A DNA stretch of 64,000 bases, taken from assembly GCA_021613375.1 (NCBI GenBank), contig CM038726.1, forward strand, positions 11,354,253-11,418,252. Direction: 5' to 3'. The notes beneath the pieces were generated by a model. That model was not told the origin of the DNA, did no database searches, and saw only the letters and a program-made list of their open reading frames with translations. Positions 1 to 13,400 of the stretch are shown here, in pieces. Position numbers and translations under genes: made by a program. The stretch comes from Megaleporinus macrocephalus (lineage: Eukaryota; Chordata; Actinopteri; Characiformes; Anostomidae). Position 1 is the first letter of the stretch, and every line of letters starts with the position of its first letter.

Positions 1-281
1 ATCCCAGCATCAGCGGGCGAAGGCGGGGTACACCATGGACAGTTCGGCAGTCCATTGCATGGCCAACACTCACGCACACACTTACACCTACGGGCAATTT
101 AGAGTGACAGATCAACCTAACATGCATGCCTTTGGACAGGAAGGAAACCGGAGTACCCAGACTCACTCAAGCACAGGGAGAACATGCAAACCCCACACAA
201 AACGACCCGGACCGGGAATCAAACCCGGATCATCTTGCTGCGAGGCCACAGTACTAACCACTACACCACCGTGCCGTCCCC
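1..281 (-). repeat. tRNA-derived SINE-like repeat
   Basis: Read on the minus strand it starts with GACGGCACGGTGGTGTAG and continues with an A-box-like TAGTGGTTAGTA (complement of about 252-263) and a B-box GGTTTGATTCCC (complement of 214-225), followed by the fish repeat body (GTGTGGGGTTTGCATGTTCT). A related, more decayed copy lies at 56366-56600. The left end may be cut by the window. Confidence 0.7.
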
Positions 282-284
282 TGA

Positions 285-760
285 AAGAGATAATGAGTGA
301 GTAAAATTGATGATGAGAAAGTGAAAGAGATAATGAGTGAATGAGGGAGAGACAAGAAGTTAGTGTAAGGGAGAAGGAGAAAATAAGTGAGCGATAGGGT
401 AAAAAACATTATTAGTGAGTGAAACAATGAATAAGTGAAAGAGAGTGAGTAAAAGTAAGTGAACGGAAAAGTAAAAGAGATAAGGAGTGAATGAGATAAT
501 GAGTAAGTGAAAGAGATCATGAGTGAGTGAGAGTAAAAAACAATAGGTAATAGGTAGAAAGAGATAATGAGTGAAAGAGCTAATGCATAAGTAGGTTAAA
601 GAGTTAAGTGAGAAAGCAAAAAAGCTGAGTAGGTGAGAGAGTGAAAAAGATAAAGAGTAAATAAATATAGAGACAATGAGTGAGAAAATAAAAGAGACAA
701 TGAGTGAGTGAATGAAAGATAGTGAGTGAAGGAGTGGTGCTTGAAAGATGGTGTGTAAGA
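285..760. repeat. Degenerate purine-rich minisatellite (GTGAAAGAGATAATGAGTGA-like)
   Basis: About 475 bases of imperfect tandem units built from GAGTGA, GAAAGAGATAA and AATGAGTGA, almost pure A/G on the plus strand with scattered T. It starts directly at the SINE end. Open frames across it on the minus strand (Ser/Phe/Leu-rich) are artefacts of the repeat. Confidence 0.85.
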
Positions 761-1299
761 GGGGACAGTAAATTTCAAAATGACCACAGTTCTCCATGTG
801 AAGCAGATTTCTGACCTAGCACAAATAAATTCAATAGAAAATATACATTTCATGGCAGTAATACTGTAAAAGTGTTAATAACAAAAAAACCTCTTATCTA
901 TACTTTATGACGGGGTAAGTTAAATCAGGCTAAGCCCAAAACACTCTTAATGTAAAAACCTGACTGCTCCAAAGGCTCTTATAAAGCAAAATAACTTATT
1001 TATAAACATGATGGTGTGATCAGGTGGTAAGTCAAACTAAGGATGCACAAAAATCCTAAAGTGTTCACATTATGTACACTGTTGGTTTGGAAAGAAAGTT
1101 CAGTATTTCTGGACCAATTAGTATATGTTTGTTTGGAGGGTTGGAAAATTGTACAAAACTATGTGTGCATGACTGGTCCCCTTTAAGTAAAAGAAAATTA
1201 ACAGTATTCTGACACATCAAAAAGCTTTGATTACTTACATAATACACTGTGACATTTTCTGAAGTCAGAACAAATGGCTTTGAAATTAAAGTTTTGTAC
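761..1299. other. man2a1 intron 10, no recognised feature
   Basis: AT-rich sequence between the minisatellite and the exon 10 donor. I see no exon that would continue man2a1 after the VVVDYGTR block. Confidence 0.6.
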
Positions 1300-1485
1300 C
1301 TGGTTCCATAATCCACTACAACAAAGTCTTTGCCTGTGCCCGCAATTGCATCATGGTGCTGGAACAAGCCTAGGTTACGCCTTGCTGCTGTTAGCAACTT
1401 ATAATTCTCTACTGCAGGGTAGTTGTTTGGTTTCCCAGACTTTTGAATATTAGCACATGCCAGAGAATAAAGGATTTCAGCTGCC
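1300..1485 (-). CDS. man2a1: man2a1 coding exon 10 (last in window)
   Basis: Encodes [14 protein letters not shown] to [25 protein letters not shown] in pieces; H576 of FQHHD is the fourth zinc ligand. Acceptor TATCAG|G, donor AG|GTACAA at 1299, phase 2. The next exon is not seen between 1 and 1299, so the gene continues off the left edge. Confidence 0.94.
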
Positions 1486-4400
1486 CTGATAAGACAGAAA
1501 AATATATGTAATTAGAAAATAAAGTAATTAGTTCAATGCAGATATAATGGAATGTATGAATATATGAAGGATCTAGGAGGTTGTGACAACATATTGACAA
1601 AGTTGCCACTACATTGTCACAACATTATCAGACAATGTTGTTACAACTTTCTGAAAAATTACATTTCTCTGTTGTGACTTTGTCATGGGCACTAAAGCAA
1701 TATGTTGTCAAAGCGCTGTCACAACCTAACTGTGTATCTAAAGCCAAGCTGACTGCAGTGCATCCTACAGCTGCTCGCGGGTGTGTGGGGGGGAATACAC
1801 AGAGCTAACACAACGATCAAAGTGGTCCAGATAGGGAATTAGTGGGCCAGGTTAGTACTTGGAAGTCTTAATCATGCTGATTGAGTTGAGTGTCCTCATG
1901 TGAACCTAATATAAGATAAGCAATAAGTTTTGGTGCTAAATACTAATTAAAAAATTTTAATAACACACTTAACGTCTTACATTCAGGAAGTATTAATCAT
2001 TTATTTAACAAATGTGTGTTTTACACTTAAGTCATCCATATATGTTCAATGGCATGCTTCTTTTTTACCATCCAGTTACAGGCCTTTTTCATTATATATT
2101 GTATATATTATTGTGAAAACAATAAAATGAACAAAACAAAACTGACTCTTTGTTTGTCCACATCAGGTGTCCAAACATACAGCCAATTTCATCCCAGACA
2201 AAAAGCTATAACTCGGGTCAAATACAAGCAAATACAATTTGGGATTATGAAAATGCAATGGTGCAATCCAATAAAGCCAAATAAGCCACAGCAGAATTTT
2301 TTTTTTTATCTGCGGCAACCCTCTAATGGGACATGCTGCCTATGGAAAGCTTGGAAGGCGTGGCCATGTGTGCAGCCCCGTGTAGATGCTCATGATAGGC
2401 TGGTGGGCATGCAGCCTCCCAAAAAGGACTGTTTATTGCTGTTTAAATGTTGTTTTCTAGTTAAAAGAGGCGTTAGGTGTTATTTATGTTCTTTTTATGT
2501 TCTTTTGTAACTTATGCAGTTTCCACAGGTCCAATCTAACACACACTCAAAAGCAAAATGGTGTCATTAATTTTGTGGTTTAAAAATACATCATGAACTT
2601 GCTGCAGCCTTTTTTTATGACCTGTCTGAATAACAGATTTAGGAAAAACCAATTAGGTCTATTACAAACTGCGTGCTGTACCTGAGATGGGACTCTAGTG
2701 TGCGGTCCAGCTGTTTGTAGAATGGTCTAGAAGTAAAGTAGCCGCTCCAGTAGTGGTCGTCTCTGTCCGCATATGTGAAGAAATCGCCACTTAGTACAGG
2801 AAAAGGTGACACTTCCACACTCATGTCAACCATGTCCAGGCCAATCTTTTTGCGCAGAATATCGAAGTAATCTGATATGGTACCAAACTGGGCCTAAATG
2901 GAGATGGTTTTTAACTTCAATAAATTAGACAGATAAATACAGATGCATAAAGATACAACACAATATGTATGCATCCTTATAAGTGTAACTAAGATTGCAC
3001 ACAAGAAAATGTAAATTGTAATACCAAACAAACTGTTCCCTACAAGCTGTAATACAGTGTTATCCTTGTTAGCGCAATTGCAAATACATTGCTAGAGAAA
3101 TTAGTGTATTTAGAGGTGGAAATATGAGTAAGTAATTAAGAACTGAGACCTGGACATGTAGCTCAGGATGAGAATTCATGTAGTCAAAGAGCTTCTGGTA
3201 ATTATTGAACTGCTGATCCCACTCCTGAGCCTCTGTGTATCGGAAGTCGTCACCCAGTGGAGCCAAAACCACCTTGGTCCTAAAGAGCTTGGACTTCTTT
3301 CTGTACTGGTCCAACAACATGAGAGCCCTTGAAATAGAAAGATGAGGGAGGTCAAAAATGTCATCTTAAATGTTGCGAGCTACATCACAGTCCCGACATG
3401 CATATGCAGAGCTCCACACATTCATGTTCGCAATAGTTTTAGTAATCAAATTTGAAGATAACAACCAAATCTCAACAATAAGTCTTAATTTTAAGCAATA
3501 ATAAACAATATAATGTAAAGTTTGCTAGCTCAGTTTTTAGAACCTTTTGTTAAATGTTTATATGCTATGAAGAAGTAGAATTTTATTGACAAATACATGC
3601 AGTTACGGCAAATAATATTTACAGTGTTGACCATTCTTCTTCTGCACTTTTGATATTAGCTTCTGGGGAAAATCTCGAATGATGGCTACCCATTCTTGCC
3701 TAATCAGTGCTTTAAGTTGATCACAGTTATAAGGTTTTTGTTTGTTCACCCTCTTTTTGAAGATTAACCACAGGTTCTCAATCGGATTGAGATCTGGAGA
3801 GTTTCCTGGTCTTGGACCCAAAATGTATTGTTCACTGAGCCACTTGGTTATCACTTTTGCCTTGTGACATGGTGCTCCATCATGCTGGAAATGCATTGTT
3901 CATATCCAAAAGCTCCTAGATTATTGGGAGAAGTTGCTCTTGGAGGATGTTTTGATACCTTTCCTTATTCAAGGCAGTATTTGCCAGTCTTGAGCAAAAT
4001 TTTGAGCGAACCCACTCTCCTGGATGAGAAGCAACCCCACACATGAATGGTCTCAAGATGCTTCACTTGCACTGGCATGACACAGGACTCATGGTCACGC
4101 TCACCATTTCTTTTTCCCGACAGTCATTTTGATTGTCTGAAGTGGATCAGAGAATATAACTTTACCCCAGTCTTCTACAGTACCAACCCCTATACTTCTG
4201 GCAATATATCAGTCTGTCCTTGATGTTTTTCTTGGAGTAGTTTCTTTGCTGCCTTTCTTGACACCAAGCCATCCTCCAAAAACCTTCGTCACACTGTGCG
4301 TTCAGATGCACTTACACCTGCCCTCTGCCATTCCTGAGCAAGCTCTGCACTGGTGGTGACCCAATCTCGTAGCTGCATCCTCTTTAGGAAACGGACTTGA

Positions 4401-7400
4401 CATTTGATTGACTTTCTTGGATGCCCTGAAGCCTTCTTCACTGCAATTGAACCACTCTCTTTGAAGTTTGTGGTGATTCGATAAATGGTCGATTGGGGTG
4501 CTATCTTTCAAGCTATCTTTTTTGGGGCTCATTAGAATAACACCAACCCTCTTTGAGTAGCTCTGCCCTTGCCTAAGTGTATAGAGAGTAATTTTAAAAA
4601 GTGTGTGAAGGGAAAAGATTGAAATCTGTAACACGAAAAGATTGAAATCTGACAGTGCAACACTATAGTATCCAGCATGTGGTAAGCATGTGTTAGGGTT
4701 TTAACATTTAGGGTTTAGTCTGTCATACTTACTGCTCATTTAATGTTTATTGCTGCACCTTGGGTCTAAGAGTAATACAATTTATATCCTCTGTATGTCC
4801 TGTACATGTTGCAGTATTGACAATAAAGCTGACTTTGACTTTGGTTGTCCTCCTGTCCCTTTTAGTTTATTAATGTTTTTTAGAAGATACAAAGTGTTCG
4901 TTATATAATGGGATATAGTAAAGGTAGTTATTGCAGTCAGGTGAGGGCGTATTTTTTAACTAGCAGAGGTAAAAGCACCAGACCTATATAAGACAAGCAG
5001 TCAAAAGACATCCTTGGGACCAGATTTTGACCAGCTCCTGATCAGAGCTAAGAGGGTATCGCAACTGCAATTAAACAAGCTTGAAACTCTGTCTGGTCTC
5101 CCTCTTCATTCTGACGGCAAAAGACGAAGTTACAACACTAGTGAGGTCCATAAGTCATATTGTGTATAAACAGCTGTCAGTAATAGTTGTTTCTGTTAAA
5201 TGTAAAACTAAAACACTAGCCAACAAGAAAAGGAAGAACAGTGAGCAAGTTGATAATACATAAATAATTTTGGATATTGATTAAACCTATAGGGAATAGG
5301 AAAAATCAGTTCTAATATAATGCCGCTACACAGTACTGTTTTTCAAAATCACTTGGAGGGAGTTGCTGTGTTTTTTCTCGCTAAATCTCCGCTTTTTATT
5401 TTATTGTCAAATAGTACTTACAGTAAAGTACAACCACAGGTTTTTGGAGCATTTTTTTCTGCTGTTGGATATTTGAGACACTTGGATCAAGCCTAGAATG
5501 ATGATCCAAAAATAAAATAATGTACTGATTGTTCAGTATTCGACATTATTGCAACAAATAAGAACCAGCCCAAATCAGCAACCAAATTTAAGCAGCATGA
5601 TGGCAGATCGCGAGCTGTTACTGTGCTCTAACTGCAGCATGTTTAGCTATGTTTTTCTCTCCATCACTAGTAAGAGCAGCCTGACGGAGAGGATTATACA
5701 GTTAAAGGTTTGTATCTGGAATTTAAAGAAGACTATTAAAAGAAGGGCTAGTCAGCACAGCTCAGACTCTCAGTTAGACTGAATAGCTTTTTTTGATAGC
5801 ATCTCCTCAATATTGCTAAGGAATGCACTGTCCCAATTAGATGCTAGGGCATGCTTTTATTACACTGAGTTTATATTACTGTAATGCCCTGCTTTCTGGT
5901 TGTTCCAGTAAAAGCCTCAACAAGCTTCAGTTTGTTTAGAACGCTGCAGTCAAAAGAACTGAAGAACTTACAAGAACTAGGAAATTTAACCATATTAGCC
6001 CAGATAAGTCTACAATACATTGGTTGCCAGTTAAATTCAGCATTCTATTGACATATGAAGTTGTAAACCTCTTACTAAGTAAGTACACTTAAGTACACTT
6101 ACTATCTCTTACTATGAACCAACATAGTCCACAAATAAAGTTACATCAGGGTCTAGGAGCCCTTTTTTCCCTTTTTCTCTATATACATAAAGTTTTAACT
6201 TTTTTCTGTAAAAAAAAATCTGTAGAGCTGCTTTGTGACAATATCTGTTGTGAAAGATGAATAAAATAAAACTTGACTAACTGAACACAAAACTACAAAA
6301 ATAAATAGGCCCAAACAAAGTTAAAAACTTGGGGGAGATATACACATTTTTATTTGAGTGCACATAAAACGATTTAGACAGAAAAGAACCCAAACTAGTG
6401 GAACATCTTCAAAAATAATCAATATGGTAGATGGTGCCGAGAATGAAAAGTGCAAATTAGAATTACTAAACTACAGTTGGAAAGGAAATAATAGCACAGC
6501 TGGGCTGAAATAGGCTTAGGGTTTTCCGTTTTCCTCACCAAGGCAGAGAAAAGTTACATCTCGTTTGTACAAACTTGAATCTAATCCACAACCTGATTGA
6601 TGAAATATATGGTGTACAGTGAGATATTTGTACCGTTTTTACAAAAGACAATATATTGTGGTCAGCAGAAAAGAGTGAATTGTTCGTTTCAGAATTTTAA
6701 ACTGAGAAAAATAATGCCAAAGTGTGTGTATAACAGCTGCCCAGTAATTGTAAGAAACTCTAACTGACTAAAAAACTGGATTTTTTTATTCCAGTATGCC
6801 AATCAGTCACGCACGCTTTTTTCAACACTGACATATTATATTTAATACATAAGGGCACAACTGAAATAGTAATCTTTTTTTCTTGACAAAATAATAGGCC
6901 TTCCCATCCCATATAAACCCAGAACACGCAGTATACACTACTTTGCCATCATATTAGCACCACCTCTGTGTATTTACACTCATTGTCCATTTTATCAGCT
7001 CCACCTACCATATAGAGGCACTTTGTTGCTCCCCAATTACAGACTGTAGTCTATCTGTTTCTGCATATTTTGCTACCCTGTTCTTCAATGATTAGGACCA
7101 TCACAGTGCAGATGTTATTTGGGTAGTAGATTATTCTCAGCACTGACGTGATGGCGGTGTGTTGTGCTGGTTTGTATGAAACAGACACAAAAGTGCTGCT
7201 GAAGTTTTAAAGCATTGTATCCACTTACTGTCCACTCTATTAGACATTCATACCTTACTGGTCCAGAGATTATAGTTTTCCTGTGGCTGCACAGTTTGTG
7301 TTGGTTATTGTTACAGACCACTCTCCACAGGGCACTGTTTGCTAAGTATTCTTGGCTGGTGGGTGATTCTCAGTCCAGCAGTGCCAACTGAGGTGTTTAA

Positions 7401-10400
7401 AAAGTCAAGTAGCACTGCTGTATCTCTCACCAACACAAGACATTATCGTCGGTCTCAGGGTAACAAAGTATGTCGAGAAACTGACAAACTGACAAACTAC
7501 TGTCTGTAATCGTAGAACTACAAAGCCCTCCTATATAGTAATAAGAGCTGATAAGATGGACAATGGAGTATAGATACAAGATGGTGATGTTATGGGTGAT
7601 CAGTGTATCATCATCCTAATCAGGAACAAATTAAACAAACAGTAAGTGAATGCAATTAGCAATAGACGTTAGGCAGACTATACATGACAGTGAAGGAGCA
7701 GAGGGGAGACATGAAAAGAGTCCAAGAACCAAAAATAAAAATGACCTTTTGTACACTTTTGTGTCCTACACGGTGGATTTAAGCCTGATAGTTGTTGAAT
7801 ATGAGAAAAATATCAACATAATTTTATTCAAGTATTATTTGTTTGTTTGTTTATATTTTAAGTTTTGTGTAAAAATGTCTACATCAAATGTTAACATGTT
7901 GACGTATGTGTAGACAGAGCAGCATTGGAGGCTAGTCTTACAAAGATGTTAGACAAATTATGCTCCATGACAAAGGCTTAGCTTTGTAATAAACATCCCA
8001 GAAGACTTAGGCTGGAGTCAGGCTGGAGTCAGGAGCATTTACCAGTGGCGAATCTAAGATTTTTTTGAGTAAGGGGCCATTAAGGCCGCAATTAATAGAG
8101 GGGCCAAGTATTTTTCCAACATCCTTGCACACACTTTCCGGTTTTGGTAAGGTGTATACATTTCACCAGTCACACCATCTTCAAACACTTGAATGTATTT
8201 AAAAAAGCTTACATAGTAAAATATCCAAGCATGTATTCAGCTGAAACCATGTTGTCTATAAGACCACATTATTATTTATTTAAAACTGAAGGAAAGACTG
8301 AAATATAAAAGTGAGTTGTGGTAGATGTGGTGACATACGAACCAATAAAATTTAAAGCCATTATATTAAAGTTATTGTAAATCTGATCACCATGAGGTGT
8401 TTGAATTTAGTGAACTTATGTGCCATTTCACAAGATAACAATATCAGACATTTCATACATTACATCATTAACTGTTGGTGCGCTCCCTAAATGATCTCTG
8501 ACCTTCTGAGGGACTGGAGGACATTCCTAACTGGTTCAATAGTGCTACTAGTGTTTTGGGCATGGGATTGCATCCACCTATATAGTCTGATCATCACTAT
8601 TGGGCAAAAATGTCACTTTACTATATGGACAGTTATTTACTCATACTATAATATATCACCAATCCGACCATTAACAGAAGTGTACTCACCCTCGTCAGAC
8701 CACCGTTTTCTGAATGACTTTGCTGCAGATCTAGCAGTGAGCACTGAGAAACTAATAATTGCAGGAGATTTTAATATAAACTTTGAGAACTCAGCAGATC
8801 CATTAAAAAAAGGCTTTCTCATCTATCTTAGACTCTGTAGGTCTCACTCAGAATGTAATAGGGCCTACACATTCCTGTAATCACACACTAGATCTGGTTT
8901 TGACTTTAGGTGTTGATATACATAATCTTACTGTTCTTCCACAGACTTCAGTAGTTTCAGATCACTACCTAATTTCATATTAATTGAGTCCTAAAAATGT
9001 ATGTACATCACACTGTTATTGCATGAAACGTTTAATAATGCCAAATACATCTCAGCACTTTATTGCAATCCTTCCAGATTTATCAAGCATAATTTTTCCA
9101 TCATCAGACCCAACAGAGCTAGACAGACTGCATAGAAAACACGCTCCGATTAACTTTAGACAATGTTGCACCTATAAAAATTAAAAAGATGCAACAGAAA
9201 AAGCTTGCTTCGTGGAACAACAATGAAATTCGCACAGACAGTACGGAAATTAGAGAGCAAATGGAGAGTGACCAAGCTGGAGGTATTTCACTCTGCTTGG
9301 AAAGACAGCCTTAGCAGTTACAGAAAGGCACTTATTAAAACACGCTCAGCATACCTGTCCTCACTCATCAAACACTACAAAAACAATCCTAGAGTTTTAT
9401 TTAGCACAATCGCAAAACCTACCAAAAACCAGGCAGGAACTGAACCTCAAATACCTGCAAACTACAGCAGCAATAATTTCATGGACTTTTCAATAGCAAA
9501 ATCAAGAATATTAGACAAAAAGTTCTACCAATATGAGTAACCTATCCTTCATCTGGTTTGGCTGAGACAGCACAAAATTTGGTTATAGAAGAAAGACTAG
9601 AAACATTCCAGCAGACAGAACTAGAAAAACTTATCTCTTCCTCAAATTTTGCTACATGCACACTCTATATGATTCGAACAAACCTATTGAAACAAGTATT
9701 ACCAGCTATTATTAAACCTATCTTAACTATCATCAACTCTTTTCTTAGTCTGGGCCATGTAACCAAGTTATTTAAACTAGCTGTGATAAAACCCTTGATA
9801 AAGAAGCCAAATCTTGACCCCAACTTACCATTTAAGATTTTAGAAAAGGCTGTAGCTCGACAACTCTGTTCTTATCTACATAAGAACAACATATATGAAA
9901 AATTTCAATCTGGTTTTAGGCCACACCACAGCACAGAGACAGCTTTAGTTAAGATAACAAATGATCTTCTTCTTGTCTCTGATCAGGGCCACGTATCTCT
10001 GCTGGTACTACTTAATCTAAGGGCAGCTTTCGACACTATAGATCATGCTATTCTCTAGGACAGATTAGAAAATATGGTTGGAATCACAGGAACAGCGTTA
10101 TCGTGGTTCACATCTTACCTTAGTGATCGTTTTCAGTTTGTAAAGATAAACAATGTATCATCCAATTATACAAGAGCGAAATATGGAGTAAAACAAGGTT
10201 CTGTTTTAGGTCCTCTGAAACACCGCTTTACATATCAGCCAAACCACATGATAAATCCAGATTAAATAAGATAGAAGAGTGTGTAAGAGATATTAGACTT
10301 TGGATGCTGCAGAACTTTCTTCTTTTGAACCCTAATAAAACTCCTTCTCGGCCCAAAGGCTACTCGGATTAAATGTTCAGATTTAATGCTAAATCTTGCT

Positions 10401-13400
10401 GACTTCTCTGTAGTTCTTGGTTCAGTAGCCCAAAAGTCTTGGTGTAACAATTGACTCAGATCTGACATTTAATAACACATAGGTAATATTACAAGGACAG
10501 CATTTCTTCACCTGCGAAACATTTCAAAGTTAAGAAATGCGTTATCTATGTTAGATGCCGAAAAGTTAGTGCATGCCTTTATAACCTCAAGGCTAGATTA
10601 CTGTAATGCATTATTGTCAGAATACTCTAGCAGGAACCTGAATAAACTCCAGTTAGAGTACTAACTAAAACCAGGAAATTCGATCACATCAGTTCATTTT
10701 TATCAGCGCTACACTGGCTTCCTGTCAAATTCCGTATCGACTATAAAATTCTTTTACTGACGTATAAAGCCCTGCATGGTCTCACGCCAAAATACCTGCA
10801 AGATCTAATTTCCTATTATGAACCGCCACGCTTACTCAGATCACAGGATGCTGATCAAAAATTTAGAAGACTTCAATGGGGGGAAGAGCTTTTTTCTACA
10901 AAGCCCCCAAATTGTGGAATAATCTCCCAGTTAATGTTTGGGACTCTGACACAGTCTCAATTTTTAAGTCTAGACTGAAAACATACTAGTTTAGTGTAGC
11001 TTCTGGTAATTAATCTTCCCTTTTAGATAAAGGCAGGAGATCTGGGGGTTCTTGGACACAGAGGTTTATGGTAAACTGAGATGTTGGTGCTGTTGTTCCA
11101 CCACTTCACGCGATCACACAGGTTTGTTGACGGTGGAGTGGGGGGATCCCATGTCCATGTTACCTTTTGGTTCTCTCCTTTTAGTTTAGGCTGTTATAGT
11201 TAGATCTGCTGGAGTCACCAGCCGCACTCTAAAATTCTGAATATTCATATTCTTTACAGTCATACTCCCGAGCCGAACTAACTTTCTCTCTTTACTCTTC
11301 CTGAGGTAATGACTGTCCTCCTGTCTGTTGAATGCTGTTGAAGGACTGATCATCAGGGCCTCCACCCCACCCATCACCAGCCAGCTCACCTGTCCATCTG
11401 TGTCTACTGCTACACCTTCACTGTGCCATCCAGATGCACCCGCATTAAGATAGGCTCACGCCCACTTTACATAAAGCCTCAGTCAGAGACTGCCTCAGTC
11501 ATACACTGCCTCTATCTGTGCAGCTTCTAAAGCTTTGCTTTCCAGATTTTAAACAGAGACTCTTTTCTTTGGTATTTAGATTATTAAACAGTAAATACTG
11601 TTTGACCAGAGGAGGATGGGTCTCTCCTTGTGAGTCTGGTTCCTCCGAAGGTTTCTTCTTCTACTGATGGTAATTGCATGTAAAGTAAAACTATATTCTC
11701 TTCATGACGTCACTTACTCTCCAGATGTCATATAAGTGTGCTCGCAAATACTTATGCCAGATGAGATTGAAACTATGGAAGAATGTTATGAGAAACAGCT
11801 AGAGAAAGGTAAAACCTCTATTTGGCTGATTACAGTGCTTTGAACAGTTTGGGGCCTACTGTTGGCTGGCAGAAAATGTATTCCAACAAACAAGCAACCA
11901 CAACTACCAGAGTAAACTCAAGCAGGTGTGTAATTCTGTGGGGAAAAAGACGCTGGTCATGGGAATGTAAATAGAGAAAACGGCAAGAAACGTAATCACA
12001 ATCCCAGTCAGTCTCAGTCAGGAAGTGTTCTCAACCTTAAGGTGACAGGACAGCTGTTAATGCTTATACTACTCACTTTACAGGGAAAGATTAGCAGGAA
12101 GTGATGAGAATTTTACAGCTAAAATTTTTATACAGACCTCATGCATCTGGTCAAGTAGAACAGAATCAAACCACAAAACCATAAATAACACTGGTCTATT
12201 AGAAGCTTAATGAAACCTTGTATTTGTGGAGAATTACCAAATGGACTTTTTGCTATTACCATCTCTGTTCAGAGTGTTGACCACCCCCATCCTTTGTTTG
12301 TATTTAAATGACCATTTGTCTCCTATCTGATACCAATCACCCCCCAAGGTGGCAACATACCAACCCCCCTTAATATTGACACCCCAAACTCCCTCCTCCC
12401 ATTTGACGCTTTTAGTTCTACTTAAACCATTGAGTGAGAGTTAGACTGAGTCAGAGATGGACTGGACTTCAAGAGACTGAACCAGCAACAGATGATGACC
12501 TAAGATGTGCCCATGCTTCGACACGCACGTGTTTAAGACTGCTTCCCGGCTGCTAACAGACTGGTTGTGATCGACTTAGCTGTACCCACATATTCTTGTG
12601 TGTGTCAAATAAACTCAAGTCTACGCTGAAGGTCTCCTGACTTCTGATTCCTGAAGGCCGAATTTCTAACAAAGCCAACCACCAGTCTTTACGGCTGAAA
12701 CACTAGCTCCTATTTGCCTATCCTGTATCTTATAGGTGGATCGAAGTGTCAGTCTTCATCTTCCCTCACCCAATCGGAAGATCGAACCTGGAGTGGGCGG
12801 GGCTTCGAGTTTAAAAGCTGCGCGGTAGCCACTCGGCTCACTTGCCTTGCCTTGCCGAGCTATTTGTCTGTGTTGCTGTGTTCCTTGATTGTGGGTTGTC
12901 TTGTTGTGAACGGTTCCATGTTTAACTGGTGTTTGGGTGTTAATGGCTGTTCGAACTGTTTTCCTCCTGGGTGGATGAACAGAACTGCCACACGTAGGAA
13001 CTGTTTGTCTAGACACACTAGTTTAAAGGCAGGTACCACTCCCTGTACTTTTGATAGTTTAGCCTAGAGTAGCAGTTAGCTCTTGGTTTATGGTTAATTA
13101 GGTAAGAAGTTTAAAATACAGCTTAGTGTAGTTTTTTTAATTATTTTCTTTTCTTTGGTACTGTCTGTTTTCTCCCCCAGGTTGGCTCAATTCAACACCC
13201 CCATATATTTCTTGTTGATGGCTGTCTTTGTGTCCTCTGTGTTGATCTTTGGCGTTGCCAATAAAAAATATCTTTTACATTTGGTTTTCTCCCTTTTGCC
13301 ACTTCCACCCATATGCACCGCACATGTTATTGTCCCCACATCTCCCCTAGACCATAGCCTGTTGTGGGAACGTAACAGTAAGCTTGTTTAATTTTGGGAT

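Noticed and set aside
246..268. A true tRNA gene at the left edge or near 14970
   Set aside because: Only A/B-box-like motifs within SINE bodies are present; no complete cloverleaf can be drawn.
254..853. Ser/Phe/Leu-rich minus-strand frames
   Set aside because: They are read-outs of the purine minisatellite.
1..1299. A further man2a1 exon after exon 10
   Set aside because: No frame resembles the following segment of the enzyme; the minus frame past 1300 runs into intron sequence.
12714..13067. 117-codon frame as a small gene
   Set aside because: No known domain, and it lies inside an LTR-like segment with promoter and poly(A) motifs.
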